64,000 nt of DNA from Acetivibrio sp964564015 (GCA_964564015.1 CAZLZR010000021.1:7920-71919); one strand, 5' to 3'. Positions 27,724 through 36,806 are shown, numbered from the stretch's first letter. Notes: generated by a model not told the origin, from the letters alone. Numbers and translations are program-made.

Positions 27724-28500
27724 TTACTTTTCCTTAATATAACCATACAGCTTATATATTGTATCTAAAATAACCTCAATCGGCAAAAACTTGTCTGCGA
27801 AATTTATCACTTTGTTTAAAATCCCAGGAATGTATACCCTTCGCTTTTTTTCATACTTTTTTAACGTATTTCGAACAACTTTATCCGGCGACATCAACAC
27901 CGGCAAATTGAAAAGTTTTTTCCTAATCCTGTCATACTGTTCTTTTGGGAGAAAATTTGTTTCCGTAGGCCCGGGACAAACCGCCATAATTCTTACTCCA
28001 AACTTCTCTGCCTCCTTTGACACCGACAGGGTATAACTCAACACAAATGACTTTGTGGCAGCATACATCCCAAAGTTCGGCATGGGAATATATGAAGAAA
28101 TAGACGCCACGTTAATAATCCCCCCTGCCTTTCTCTCTATCATAATAAGTAAAAACTTCTTTGTCAGGTAGTACAAGGCATTTACGTTCAAATCAATCAT
28201 TTCCTGCTCTTTTTCATAACTTATCTCTGTAACATCACCGATAACCCCAAACCCGGCAGAATTTATGACAAGGTCACACTCCGAATACCTGCTGACTATA
28301 TCCCTGACCACCTCTCTTTTGGTCAGGTCTCCCACATATATTTCGGCATGACTGCCATTATTTTTTTCAATATGAGTCTGCACCAACTTCAAACCATGTT
28401 CATCTATTGAACAAAGCACAAGCTGATGTCCTTTAACCGCCAACTGATACGCAAATTCCCTTCCAAATCCCGATGAAGCCCCAAGTATGAGTACTTTCAT
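27724..28500 (-). CDS. Short-chain dehydrogenase/reductase
   Basis: A 258-residue SDR. The cofactor motif GASSGFGREF is at 7-16, NSAG at 80-83, and the catalytic Ser133, Tyr146 and Lys150 (YAATK) are all present. The C-terminal part (KYEKKRRVYIPGILNKVINFADKFLP) is typical of DltE-like SDRs, some acting on lipid-linked substrates. The ATG at 28500 with GGAG six bases upstream is chosen over an in-frame TTG four codons earlier. Lies between the first radical SAM gene and the FAD oxidoreductase. Confidence 0.88.
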   Translation of the reverse strand: MKVLILGASSGFGREFAYQLAVKGHQLVLCSIDEHGLKLVQTHIEKNNGSHAEIYVGDLTKREVVRDIVSRYSECDLVINSAGFGVIGDVTEISYEKEQEMIDLNVNALYYLTKKFLLIMIERKAGGIINVASISSYIPMPNFGMYAATKSFVLSYTLSVSKEAEKFGVRIMAVCPGPTETNFLPKEQYDRIRKKLFNLPVLMSPDKVVRNTLKKYEKKRRVYIPGILNKVINFADKFLPIEVILDTIYKLYGYIKEK

Positions 28501-28557
28501 AGTTTTCTCCAATGCCTTTTTATAAAATTAATCATAAAATTATTTTCCACACCTTAC

Positions 28558-29901
28558 TCATCCCTTTATTCTGGCATAAACCTTCAATCCCAGATTTGTA
28601 AATAATGCAAGGAGCACATTGTCATTCTGTAAAAATCTAAATCCAATATTCGCAACAAGTGTCAATACTTTGTTCCCCTTCATGGAAAAGCTCCTCTTAA
28701 AAATTCTCCTGTAGCTGTACGCTTCCTTTTTTATCTTATGGTAAAGCTCCTGCAACTCTTCATGACTCATGTTCTTTGGTTTAAACACTACATTTTCAGT
28801 GTCATAAAGAGCCATATCGTCAGTAATTATACGGCCTTCCTCTTTCATTTTTTCATAAAGCCTTGTACCGGGAAAAGGTGTCAGGATAGTAAATCTTGGA
28901 AGGTCTATACCCATATCGTCAATAATATCAAGCATTTCCTCTATACTTTCTTTTGTATCTGCGTCAAAACCAATTATGAAGTGGCCCAAAATACGCACTT
29001 TATTTTTGTGAAAAATCTCTATAACCTCTTTGTACTTTTTAACATCATTTAATTTCTTTTGAGACTCAACATTATTTGTCTGAGTAAAGGATTCAAGGCC
29101 AATAAGCACACCGTCACATCCGCTTCTGACCATCAAATCGAAGAGTTCACGGTCATAGACAACATCCATGGTTGAAAGTCCCATCCATTTGACCTTCAGC
29201 GGAATCAAGGCTTCATAGAACTTTTTGGCATATTCCTTGTCCGAATTGGGGCTTGGATCTAAAAAAAGGAGTTTTTTACTTTTAAGTTGCTTTATTTCAC
29301 TTACTACTTCCTCTATTGGCCTGGAAAGGCTTTTTGAACCATAAATATGGTTTATTGTACAAAATGAACAATTATTCCGGCATCCCCTATTTGCAATAAT
29401 TGTGGGTATGGGCATATATAGTCCCTTTGGTTGTATATCCCTTCTTGGGACAGGCATGGAAAGCATACATGTATCCGACTTTGTGTGATGGTAAAGCTTT
29501 TTGGGCTCTCCGTTTTTATAATCTGACAAAAGCTGAGGCCAGATAAGTTCTCCGGGGCCCACAATAACAGAATCGGCATGCTGAGCCGCTTCCTCCGGTA
29601 CAAGGGTTGGATGGGATCCACCAAGCACAACAAAAGTACCCTGTTTCCTGAAATAATCCGCCAACTGATATGCCCTTGGGGATGAGGAGGCGGTGCAGGT
29701 TATTCCCACCAGATCATAGTGCTTTTTATGGTAACAAGGTTTTTGAACGCCCTCATCCACAATATCAATGTCAGCATTTAACTCCTTCGGAACAAGGGCA
29801 GCAAGAGTAGTAAGAGTTAATGGCGCATATCCTATATTGTTTTTAAGCAAACCTCTATAATGGTATATTCTGTCTTTCGGCAATATTAAAAGAATCTTCA
29901 T
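28558..29901 (-). CDS. B12-binding radical SAM protein, BchE type (first in operon)
   Basis: A 447-residue protein, clearly related to the two downstream but more distant. The cobalamin domain has HYDLVGITCTASSSPRAYQL and VVLGGSHPTLVPEEA; the cluster motif is C174-C178-C181 (CRNNCSFC), followed by LLFLDPSPNSDKEYAKKFYE. The C-terminal region is basic and helical. It is the first gene of the leftward operon, with the start 329 bp from the divergent glycosyltransferase gene. Two residues per operon member differ around the active-site loops, so the three enzymes probably perform different steps. Confidence 0.88.
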   Translation of the reverse strand: MKILLILPKDRIYHYRGLLKNNIGYAPLTLTTLAALVPKELNADIDIVDEGVQKPCYHKKHYDLVGITCTASSSPRAYQLADYFRKQGTFVVLGGSHPTLVPEEAAQHADSVIVGPGELIWPQLLSDYKNGEPKKLYHHTKSDTCMLSMPVPRRDIQPKGLYMPIPTIIANRGCRNNCSFCTINHIYGSKSLSRPIEEVVSEIKQLKSKKLLFLDPSPNSDKEYAKKFYEALIPLKVKWMGLSTMDVVYDRELFDLMVRSGCDGVLIGLESFTQTNNVESQKKLNDVKKYKEVIEIFHKNKVRILGHFIIGFDADTKESIEEMLDIIDDMGIDLPRFTILTPFPGTRLYEKMKEEGRIITDDMALYDTENVVFKPKNMSHEELQELYHKIKKEAYSYRRIFKRSFSMKGNKVLTLVANIGFRFLQNDNVLLALFTNLGLKVYARIKG

Positions 29902-30063
29902 TTTACCCCGTCCGGTTAGTATATTTTATTATAATTGAAACTTCAGACTTACTCTTAACAAGTACTTTTATAGAACGTAAAAACAGCTATGCTTTATTAC
30001 AGCTTATAATTACTAGATTATTATAACTCAATCAATATTACAAATCAAACATACCTGTGGGGC

Positions 30064-30102
30064 GGGTGCGTGTAATAAATGTAAAGAAAAAAACATGCAC
30101 CC
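30064..30102. mobile_element. 39-bp MITE remnant with perfect 9-bp target duplication
   Basis: Starts GGGTGCGTGTAATAAATGTA and ends AACATGCACCC: the two ends of the family joined with the interior missing. CTGTGGGGC flanks it on both sides (30055-30063 and 30103-30111). It sits in the 329-bp region between the divergent radical-SAM and glycosyltransferase operons. The rest of that region is AT-rich, with a TATAAT at 30168-30173 that may serve the rightward genes. Confidence 0.8.
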
Positions 30103-30230
30103 CTGTGGGGCAGAAATTCCCTTGCCGTTTATATGCTCCTGTTCTTTAAAAAACAGTTTGTATCTGCTATAATTAAGTCACTTGTTTTATTGCAATACTT
30201 ACCGCATATCCAAGTAAAGCGAGGTCATCT

Positions 30231-31451
30231 ATGAACAAAACCTGTATATTTTTCAGCATTCCGTTGTTCGGGCATGTCAACAGCAGTCTTCCTCTGTTGA
30301 AGCAATTAATTTCAGAAGGCTTTACCCTATATTACCTTTCTGATGAAAAGTTCAGGCCAATGGCAGAAAATATTGGAGCTATATTTATACCTTATTCCAT
30401 AGATTTGAAAATTTATCTTACAGCTGATGTTGCAGAGAGTTACCTTAGAATATACTCAACAAAATTGGAAATGGACAGCATAATGTATCAGGAAGCACTT
30501 TCGGCAATTGCTTCTCTCTCGCCGGATTTCATTATACATGACTCGATGGCCGGTTTTGCCAAATACGCAGCCATCACAATGAAAACAAAAGCAATTTGCA
30601 TAATCACAAGCCTGGCAGTAAATCCTGCGGTTTTTATTACAACTCTTCCCGTACTTTTTCCGGTTACACTACTGATGCTTACACATCCCTTTCAGACCTG
30701 GAAATTGGTGTCAGAAGGAATGAAAGGCAAAAAAATATATAAATATAAGCAATTTCAGCTAACAGATCCCTTTGTAAACGAAGAAGATCTGAATATTCTG
30801 TTTTCACCTCGCTGCTTCCAACCCTGTAGTCGCTTTTTCAGCAAAAAATATATCTTTGCACGACCAACCATTGACGAAAGAATAGTCCTGAATTACACAG
30901 ACTCACACATAGACTTCAAAGATCCTTCTATTCCATTGATATATGTGTCCTTAGGTACAATTGCTGAAAATAGCAGTGTAAGGTCAGAAAAATTCAAAGA
31001 AATACTAAATGTGTTAGCGCATCAAAAAGCCAATATACTAATCTCGATGGGAAGTCTTGATAATATTGAGATCCAGAATTCTGATAATATAAAGGTAGTG
31101 AAGTTTGTAAACCAGCTTGAAATTCTGAAAAGGGCAAATTTGTTTATAAACCACGGCGGATTGAACAGCATTTATGAGGCAATCTGGTTTAAAGTGCCTC
31201 AAATTTGTATTCCAAATCAGGCTGAACAGCTCACTGCTTCAAAAATAATTGAAAAGAAGCACTGCGGAATATGTATCAAGAAATTCAGTGGCAAGAAACT
31301 AAAAAAGGCCATAACCCTTTTGTTAGACAGGTCAGGTAATTATAGTAAGAAGGTAGAATATAATCTGGACAAACTGTCCGAAAGTTTTAAAAACTCCCCC
31401 ACTTTAGATGAGGTATTATCAATAATTACCGATTATCTGAAAAAACCTTGA
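30231..31451 (+). CDS. GT1 glycosyltransferase (MGT/UGT-like)
   Basis: A 406-residue GT-B fold enzyme. The N-terminal acceptor domain opens FFSIPLFGHVNSSLPLLKQL, as in macrolide and UDP-glucosyl transferases. The C-terminal donor domain has IYVSLGTIAEN, then the nucleotide-sugar motif NHGGLNSIYEAI followed by VPQICIPNQAEQ. Such enzymes glycosylate hydrophobic acceptors, including lipids and polyketides. It is transcribed away from the radical-SAM operon and is 18 bp upstream of the activase fusion, so the two form an operon. GCGAGGTCATCT precedes the ATG. Confidence 0.88.
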   Translation: MNKTCIFFSIPLFGHVNSSLPLLKQLISEGFTLYYLSDEKFRPMAENIGAIFIPYSIDLKIYLTADVAESYLRIYSTKLEMDSIMYQEALSAIASLSPDFIIHDSMAGFAKYAAITMKTKAICIITSLAVNPAVFITTLPVLFPVTLLMLTHPFQTWKLVSEGMKGKKIYKYKQFQLTDPFVNEEDLNILFSPRCFQPCSRFFSKKYIFARPTIDERIVLNYTDSHIDFKDPSIPLIYVSLGTIAENSSVRSEKFKEILNVLAHQKANILISMGSLDNIEIQNSDNIKVVKFVNQLEILKRANLFINHGGLNSIYEAIWFKVPQICIPNQAEQLTASKIIEKKHCGICIKKFSGKKLKKAITLLLDRSGNYSKKVEYNLDKLSESFKNSPTLDEVLSIITDYLKKP

Positions 31452-31469
31452 GTAAGACTTTAGAAAGAT

Positions 31470-34400
31470 ATGGTGATAAAGCAAATGAAGGAATTATTTA
31501 TAGGTGTTGATGTGGGAGCTGCCACAATTAAAATAGTTGTACAAGACGGTAACGGCTCCACTATTTTTGATATATATAAAAGACATTTACTTGAGATAAG
31601 AAACACTGTTTATACCCTGTTAAATGGAATTGTATCAGCTCATAAGGATTCAGAATTCCACTTGATGTTTACCGGTTCAGGCAGCATCGATATAGCTCAA
31701 ATAATGTCTGTGGACTTCATTCAAGAGTTATTTGCATGCAAGAAAGCAATGGAAAAAAACGCCCCCAACACTGACGTAGTAATCGATATAGGCGGTGAAG
31801 ACTCTAAAATAATTTATCTGAGTGGAATAACCGATTATAGAATGAATGGAGCCTGCGCCGGGGGGACCGGGATATTTATCGATCAGATGGCTGCCATCCT
31901 TAGCACAGACGCCGCAGGCTTAAACGAATTATCTAAAAACTCCCGGGTAAAGCATACTATTGCAGCACGTTGCGGGGTCTTTGCCAAAACAGATATAAAC
32001 AATTTATTGAGCGAAGGTGCCAGAAAGGAAGATATTGCAGCAGCAGTTTTTCAAGCAGTTGCTCATCAAACTGTGGGTGCCCTGGCATGTGGGAGGAAAA
32101 TACGAGGGAACATCGCTTTTGTCGGAGGGCCTTTCCAATACCTTTCCGAATTAAAAAAAGCCTTTATCCAACACCCAAGTCTTCAAATCAATAAAATTAC
32201 CGATATGGAGGATGCACACCTCATCAACGCCAAGGGTGCTGCATTAGCTTCCAAATCAAGCCCTTTAATGTCCTTCAAAGAAATACCCGGCAGACTGGAA
32301 TTACTGAAGGAATCGGAAAGCAAAAACAATTACTCTCTGCCCCGTCTATTTGCAAGCGAAAAACAGTTGTTGGAATTCAGAAAAAGACATGCTTTAAGTA
32401 CAATACCCCAAGCCAAATTTAATATAGATTCAGGAGAATACATATTAGGTATTGATGCGGGTTCAACTACCAGCAAACTTGTTTTAATCAATTTAGAAGG
32501 CAAAATGGTGTATTCCTTATACGAAAACAATGTGGGCAACAGCCTTGAAACAGTAATCCGTCTTATAAAAAAACTGTATACGAATATGCCTCAAAACTCA
32601 GTTATTGTGAAATCTTCCATCACCGGTTATGGTGAAGCACTCATAAAAAAGGCATTAACAATTGATCTCAGTGATGTTGAAACCATTGCTCACTATAGAG
32701 CCGCACGCCAATTTGCAGAAGATGTTGAAACCATTATAGATATTGGCGGCCAGGACATGAAATATATTAAAATAAAAGGCAACAGAATAGATAAAATAAT
32801 GCTCAATGAAGCATGCTCGTCGGGATGCGGGAGCTTTTTGGAAACCTTCGCAGGAACACTCGGCTTAAAGCTTGATGAATTTTGTCAATTGGCCATTGAA
32901 AGCGAAAATCCCGTAGACCTTGGAACTCGTTGTACAATATTTATGAATTCCAAAATAAAGCAAGCCCAAAAGGAAGGCAGCTCCAAACCGGATATCATTG
33001 CAGGCTTGTGTTACTCTGTGGTTAGGAATGCCCTCGATAAAGTCTTCAAAATAAAAGATGGTCTCAAATCGGGAGGCAAAATTGTTCTGCAAGGCGGAAT
33101 GTTTTACAACGAAGCCGTCTTAAGAGCGTTTGAAAACTCCATTGGCAGGGAATGCTTGCGTCCTGACCACGCCGGACTTATGGGTGCATATGGAATTGCA
33201 CTGATTGCTCTGGATCAATATAAAGCTGAAGTATCAAATACTCACAGCAAAGCTCCGAAAGGTCTTTCCTCCAAGAACATGCCCAGTGGCATTCTTTCAA
33301 AAAGCGAAATAGACTCACTGAAACTATCCTTTTTTACAAGGAGATGCCAAAAATGTGAAAACAGCTGCCTGCTGACCATAACGAAATTCAATTCCGACAG
33401 GGAATATATATCGGGTAATAAATGTGAACAAGGTCTCACAATTCACTCTGATTTAAAGGAGGAGCAGTTACCCAATCTTTATAGCTTCAAATACAATAGA
33501 GTATTCAACTATCAACCCTTGGACAATCAATCTGCAAGCAGAGGAATAATCGGGATTCCCAGAGTTCTGAACATGTACGAGAATTATCCTTTCTGGTTCA
33601 CTTTCTTTACAAGTCTGGGATTCAGAGTAGAACTATCCGACAAAACTTCAAAACAGATGTATGAGTCAGGTCTGGATTCAGTTCCATCAGAATCGGTTTG
33701 TTGCCCTGCAAAAACTGTACACGGCCACATTGAAAACCTTATTAGTAAGGGAATTAAAACAATCTTTCATCCTTGCCTGCCTTTCGAAAGGAAAGAAGAC
33801 AACAACTCTGAGAATTGCTTTAATTGTCCCATTGTCTCAGCATATCCTGTAACTATAAATAATAATGTTGAAAACCTGTCTCTCTATGGAGTAAACCTTA
33901 TAAACCCTTATTTATCAATCTGGAAAGGTAAATTTGTCGACAAATTCCTTCAAATTGACGGGTTTAAAAAATATAAGCTTGAAAAATGGGAGGTAAACAA
34001 AGCTTACAATAAGGCAAAAACCGAGTATTTAAAATATAAACAGGAAGTGCGGGATAAGGGTGAGGCTGTTCTCAATGAATTAAAGGATAGAAATCTCAAA
34101 GGAATAGTGCTTGCCGGCAGACCATACCATATAGATCCCGGCCTAAACCATGGAATAGATAAGCTGATAAATGGTCTTGGGTTTGCAGTACTGTCAGAGG
34201 ATTCAATTTCCCATCTGGGGAATTTGCAGCGTCCTATAAGGGTTTACGACCAATGGACTTACCCCACAAGAATATATTCCGCTGCCTCCGTTGTCTGCCA
34301 TTATAATAGTCTTGAATTGGTTCAACTAAGTTCTTTTGGCTGTGGTCTTGATGCCATCACAACCGAGCAGGTTGAAGAAATATTATCCTCTGCGGATAAG

Positions 34401-35753
34401 ATCCACACTGTTTTGAAAATAGACGAGGTATCAAACTTAGGTGCTGTCAAAATAAGAATCCGCTCACTTATCAGGAGCTTGGAAAACAGAGAAACTCAAA
34501 CCACGGGACCTAAGACACTGTATACAGATGAAGCAGTGGACTTTTCCAAAGCAATGTCCAAAGAATATACCATGTTGGCACCACATATTGACTATACTCA
34601 GGCTTGTTTTTTAAAGGCCGCCTTTGAATCTGAGGGTCATAAAATAGAGATATTAAGGGAAATAACCTCTAAAACTGTTGAAACCGGCCTCAAATATGTC
34701 AATAACGACGCCTGCTATCCGGCTGTTTTGGTAATTGGACAGTTAATTGAGGCGCTTAAGTCAAATTCCTACGATAATAGTCGCATAGCTCTGGCCATAT
34801 CACAAAGTGGAACAGGTTGCCGTGATAACAACTATATAGCCTTATTGCGCAGAGGACTTAAAAAGGCTGGCTATCCGGAAGTTCCCGTTGTGTCATTGAA
34901 TCTGGCAGGCTTGGATAAATCACCGGGTTTTAAATTCACAGTAAAACTCATGAATAAACTGGTAATCGGAACCATTTATAGTGACCTGCTCCTAAAGCTG
35001 ATACTTAGAATAAGACCCTATGAACTAATTCCGGGCTCAACCGAAGAGCTACATAATAAGTGGTTTGAAAAGTGCAGAGCCTCAGTTGAAAAACCGCACT
35101 TTAGAGAATTCAATAATAATATCATCAATATGCTTTGTGAGTTTGACGCCATCCCTATTCATGAAATCAGGAAACCTGTGGTGGGAATAGTTGGAGAGCT
35201 ATTTTTAAAATACAACACCCAAGGCAATAATGAGCTTGTAAAACTCTTGGAAAAAGAAGGCGCAGAAGCTGTTATGCCAACCGTAGTGAGCTTTTCACAA
35301 TATATGATATCAAATCCCATAACAAGCAACAGCTTATACGTCCATGCACCTATAAATTCCAGAGTAAACCAAGTGCTCCTAAAGCTCTTGGATATTTATC
35401 TTAAACCTATGAAAAATGAATTTAAAAAATATACCAAATTTCATAGTTCCTGTGATATTTTTTATCTCGCTGACAAAGTAAAAAGTATTGTATCTGTGGG
35501 AAATCAAACTGGCGAAGGCTGGTATTTGCCGGCTAAAATGCTTGATTATCTTGAAAATGGAATTGAAAACATCCTTTGTATCCAGCCTTTTGCCTGCCTG
35601 TCAAATCATATTACCGGCAAAGGCGTGATAAAGGCTGTTAAACAAATATATCCAAATGCCAATATTGCGACTATTGATTATGATTCGGGAATCAGCCAGT
35701 CAAATCAAATTAACCGGATAAAACTCTTTTTGGAAATAGCCAAAAACAGATAA
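31470..35753 (+). CDS. Fused acyl-CoA dehydratase-type activase and reductase, PlsA/GeR-like
   Basis: A 1427-residue protein with two BcrAD/BadFG ATPase domains: FIGVDVGAATIKIVVQDG, DIGGEDSKII and CAGGTG, then ILGIDAGSTTSKLVLIN, DIGGQDMKYIK and CSSGCGSF with LGTRCTIF. Paired cysteines of this kind bridge a [4Fe-4S] cluster between subunits. A Cys cluster (RRCQKCENSC) leads into a DUF2229 region (about 680-900), then dehydratase-like modules with ACYPAVLVIG, QSGTGCRDNNY and IQPFACLSNHITG. ATP hydrolysis would drive low-potential electrons to a second Fe-S site. The same architecture is described for clostridial plasmalogen synthase (plsA/plsR) and bacterial glycerol ester reductase, which turn ester lipids into ether lipids. 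An ATG at 31485 is an equally good start. The lipid role is inference. Confidence 0.8.
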   Translation: MVIKQMKELFIGVDVGAATIKIVVQDGNGSTIFDIYKRHLLEIRNTVYTLLNGIVSAHKDSEFHLMFTGSGSIDIAQIMSVDFIQELFACKKAMEKNAPNTDVVIDIGGEDSKIIYLSGITDYRMNGACAGGTGIFIDQMAAILSTDAAGLNELSKNSRVKHTIAARCGVFAKTDINNLLSEGARKEDIAAAVFQAVAHQTVGALACGRKIRGNIAFVGGPFQYLSELKKAFIQHPSLQINKITDMEDAHLINAKGAALASKSSPLMSFKEIPGRLELLKESESKNNYSLPRLFASEKQLLEFRKRHALSTIPQAKFNIDSGEYILGIDAGSTTSKLVLINLEGKMVYSLYENNVGNSLETVIRLIKKLYTNMPQNSVIVKSSITGYGEALIKKALTIDLSDVETIAHYRAARQFAEDVETIIDIGGQDMKYIKIKGNRIDKIMLNEACSSGCGSFLETFAGTLGLKLDEFCQLAIESENPVDLGTRCTIFMNSKIKQAQKEGSSKPDIIAGLCYSVVRNALDKVFKIKDGLKSGGKIVLQGGMFYNEAVLRAFENSIGRECLRPDHAGLMGAYGIALIALDQYKAEVSNTHSKAPKGLSSKNMPSGILSKSEIDSLKLSFFTRRCQKCENSCLLTITKFNSDREYISGNKCEQGLTIHSDLKEEQLPNLYSFKYNRVFNYQPLDNQSASRGIIGIPRVLNMYENYPFWFTFFTSLGFRVELSDKTSKQMYESGLDSVPSESVCCPAKTVHGHIENLISKGIKTIFHPCLPFERKEDNNSENCFNCPIVSAYPVTINNNVENLSLYGVNLINPYLSIWKGKFVDKFLQIDGFKKYKLEKWEVNKAYNKAKTEYLKYKQEVRDKGEAVLNELKDRNLKGIVLAGRPYHIDPGLNHGIDKLINGLGFAVLSEDSISHLGNLQRPIRVYDQWTYPTRIYSAASVVCHYNSLELVQLSSFGCGLDAITTEQVEEILSSADKIHTVLKIDEVSNLGAVKIRIRSLIRSLENRETQTTGPKTLYTDEAVDFSKAMSKEYTMLAPHIDYTQACFLKAAFESEGHKIEILREITSKTVETGLKYVNNDACYPAVLVIGQLIEALKSNSYDNSRIALAISQSGTGCRDNNYIALLRRGLKKAGYPEVPVVSLNLAGLDKSPGFKFTVKLMNKLVIGTIYSDLLLKLILRIRPYELIPGSTEELHNKWFEKCRASVEKPHFREFNNNIINMLCEFDAIPIHEIRKPVVGIVGELFLKYNTQGNNELVKLLEKEGAEAVMPTVVSFSQYMISNPITSNSLYVHAPINSRVNQVLLKLLDIYLKPMKNEFKKYTKFHSSCDIFYLADKVKSIVSVGNQTGEGWYLPAKMLDYLENGIENILCIQPFACLSNHITGKGVIKAVKQIYPNANIATIDYDSGISQSNQINRIKLFLEIAKNR

Positions 35754-35805
35754 TTGCATCATTCATATTTATTTTTAATCTGCAAACAATAATATTATTA
35801 TATAA

Positions 35806-35876
35806 GGTGTTTCAAAAAAATTCATTAGTCAATATATATATTACCAACCCAATAGAATCAGCTTTTTTGAAACACC
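35806..35876. repeat. 14-bp inverted repeat, terminator or element remnant
   Basis: GGTGTTTCAAAAAA at 35806 and TTTTTTGAAACACC ending at 35876 can pair across about 43 bp. It lies 52 bp after the activase stop codon and may end that transcript, though no T-run follows the stem. The ends also resemble those of small transposable elements; no target duplication is visible. Confidence 0.45.
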
Positions 35877-35966
35877 CCATTGACCAGTTATTTTTTTGGA
35901 ATTACCTAAATAACAAACACTAAAGTTAAATCTTTATTTTGTACCTAAATAAAGGAGGAATAACCA

Positions 35967-36113
35967 ATGAAGGAAAAAATGAGGGATAAAAAATTAGTTG
36001 AAGAACCAATAGGTGATCCGGCTTTCTACAACGACCAGATAGACGCAAATAAAGAGCCTGTTAAAGCAACCATGGAGAAGAAAAAAGGTAAAAAATGCAA
36101 AAACGGACTGTAA
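35967..36113 (+). CDS. Small charged protein (48 residues)
   Basis: Reads MKEKMRDKKLVEEPIGDPAF, then a tail ending KKKGKKCKNGL. AAAGGAGGAATAACCA before the ATG is a strong ribosome site and a hairpin follows the gene. About half the residues are Lys, Glu, Asp or Arg; no membrane segment. No family recognised. A small stress or spore-type protein is possible but unsupported. Confidence 0.6.
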   Translation: MKEKMRDKKLVEEPIGDPAFYNDQIDANKEPVKATMEKKKGKKCKNGL

Positions 36114-36127
36114 CTTACATTTTGAAA

Positions 36128-36153
36128 GGCTGGCGGATTATTTTCCGTCAGCC
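36128..36153 (+). terminator. Terminator stem split from its T-run by a MITE remnant
   Basis: GGCTGGCGGA pairs with TCCGTCAGCC (one mismatch) 14 bp after the stop of the 48-residue gene. The next base begins the 37-bp element, and beyond it CCAGCCTTTT repeats the end of the stem with the missing T-run. Confidence 0.55.
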
Positions 36154-36190
36154 AGGTGCATGTAATAGATGTTAAGAAAGATATGCACCC
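36154..36190. mobile_element. 37-bp MITE remnant
   Basis: Starts AGGTGCATGTAATAGATGTT and ends GATATGCACCC, a diverged short form of the family. The 9-mers CCGTCAGCC (36145-36153) and CCACCAGCC (36189-36197) match at seven positions and may be the decayed target duplication. Confidence 0.65.
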
Positions 36191-36233
36191 ACCAGCCTTT
36201 TGATATATGCCTGAGTAATCTCTCTTTCACTTG

Positions 36234-36584
36234 TTACTTCAACCTTTCTTCCCAGTCATCCTTGTTAAAGCCTACCAATACAATTTCACCGCTTATAATT
36301 ATAGGACGTTTAACAAGCATACCATCAGTTGAAAGCAACTCTAATTGCTCACTTTCACTCATAGCAGGCAGTTTTTCCTTTAATCCCAATTCTTTATACA
36401 TCAACCCACTGGTATTGAAAAACTTTCTAAGGGGCAAACCGCTTTTGTGATGCCAGTCCTTTAATTCTTCAAGGGTAGGGTTCTGTTCTTTAATATCCCT
36501 TAATTCATATTGTATTTCCCTTTCATCCAGCCATTTTTTAGCCTTTTGACATGTGGTACATTTTGGATAGCAAACAAATAACAT
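36234..36584 (-). CDS. ArsC/Spx-family thioredoxin-fold protein
   Basis: A 116-residue protein opening MLFVCYPKCTTCQKAKKWLD, with the redox pair C9-C12 of the Spx/MgsR/YffB branch, and the family segments DIKEQNPTLEEL and GMLVKRPII. It may bind RNA polymerase as Spx does, or reduce thiol or arsenate; the family covers both and the sequence does not decide. The Arg of the arsenate-reductase triad is not obvious, which slightly favours the Spx type. AGGAGGTAAGAT precedes the ATG. Confidence 0.82.
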   Translation of the reverse strand: MLFVCYPKCTTCQKAKKWLDEREIQYELRDIKEQNPTLEELKDWHHKSGLPLRKFFNTSGLMYKELGLKEKLPAMSESEQLELLSTDGMLVKRPIIISGEIVLVGFNKDDWEERLK

Positions 36585-36681
36585 ATCTTACCTCCTGTTT
36601 CATATATTTGTCAGCACCATTATACCATATCATTGTGGCAATCAGCTTAAAAACAGCCAATTATAAAAATTTGACGAAAAA

Positions 36682-36699
36682 TAGTTAAAAATTTATCAA
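36682..36699. promoter_or_regulatory. Candidate Rex operator upstream of the hydrogenase
   Basis: TAGTTAA AAAT TTATCAA matches the Rex consensus TTGTTAA-N4-TTAACAA at 12 of 14 arm positions. It lies 6 bp upstream of the -35 hexamer and 107 bp before the start codon. Rex represses fermentation and hydrogenase genes at low NADH/NAD in clostridia, so the position makes sense. Confidence 0.5.
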
Positions 36700-36705
36700 A
36701 TTCCG

Positions 36706-36734
36706 ATGACAAGTTCAAAATACCTCGCTATAAT
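36706..36734 (+). promoter_or_regulatory. Sigma-A promoter of the hydrogenase fusion
   Basis: ATGACA (36706-36711), a 17-bp spacer, and TATAAT (36729-36734), about 72 bp before the start codon. Confidence 0.65.
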
Positions 36735-36806
36735 ATATATGTGATTATTAAAATTACTATCAGATATTTTGAATATAAATTTACAAATGTATTTTGAGGT
36801 GAAAAG

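Noticed and set aside
22659..29901. Bacteriochlorophyll (BchE) function for the radical SAM proteins
   Set aside because: The similarity is at family level; no other tetrapyrrole gene is present and the organism type is not phototrophic.
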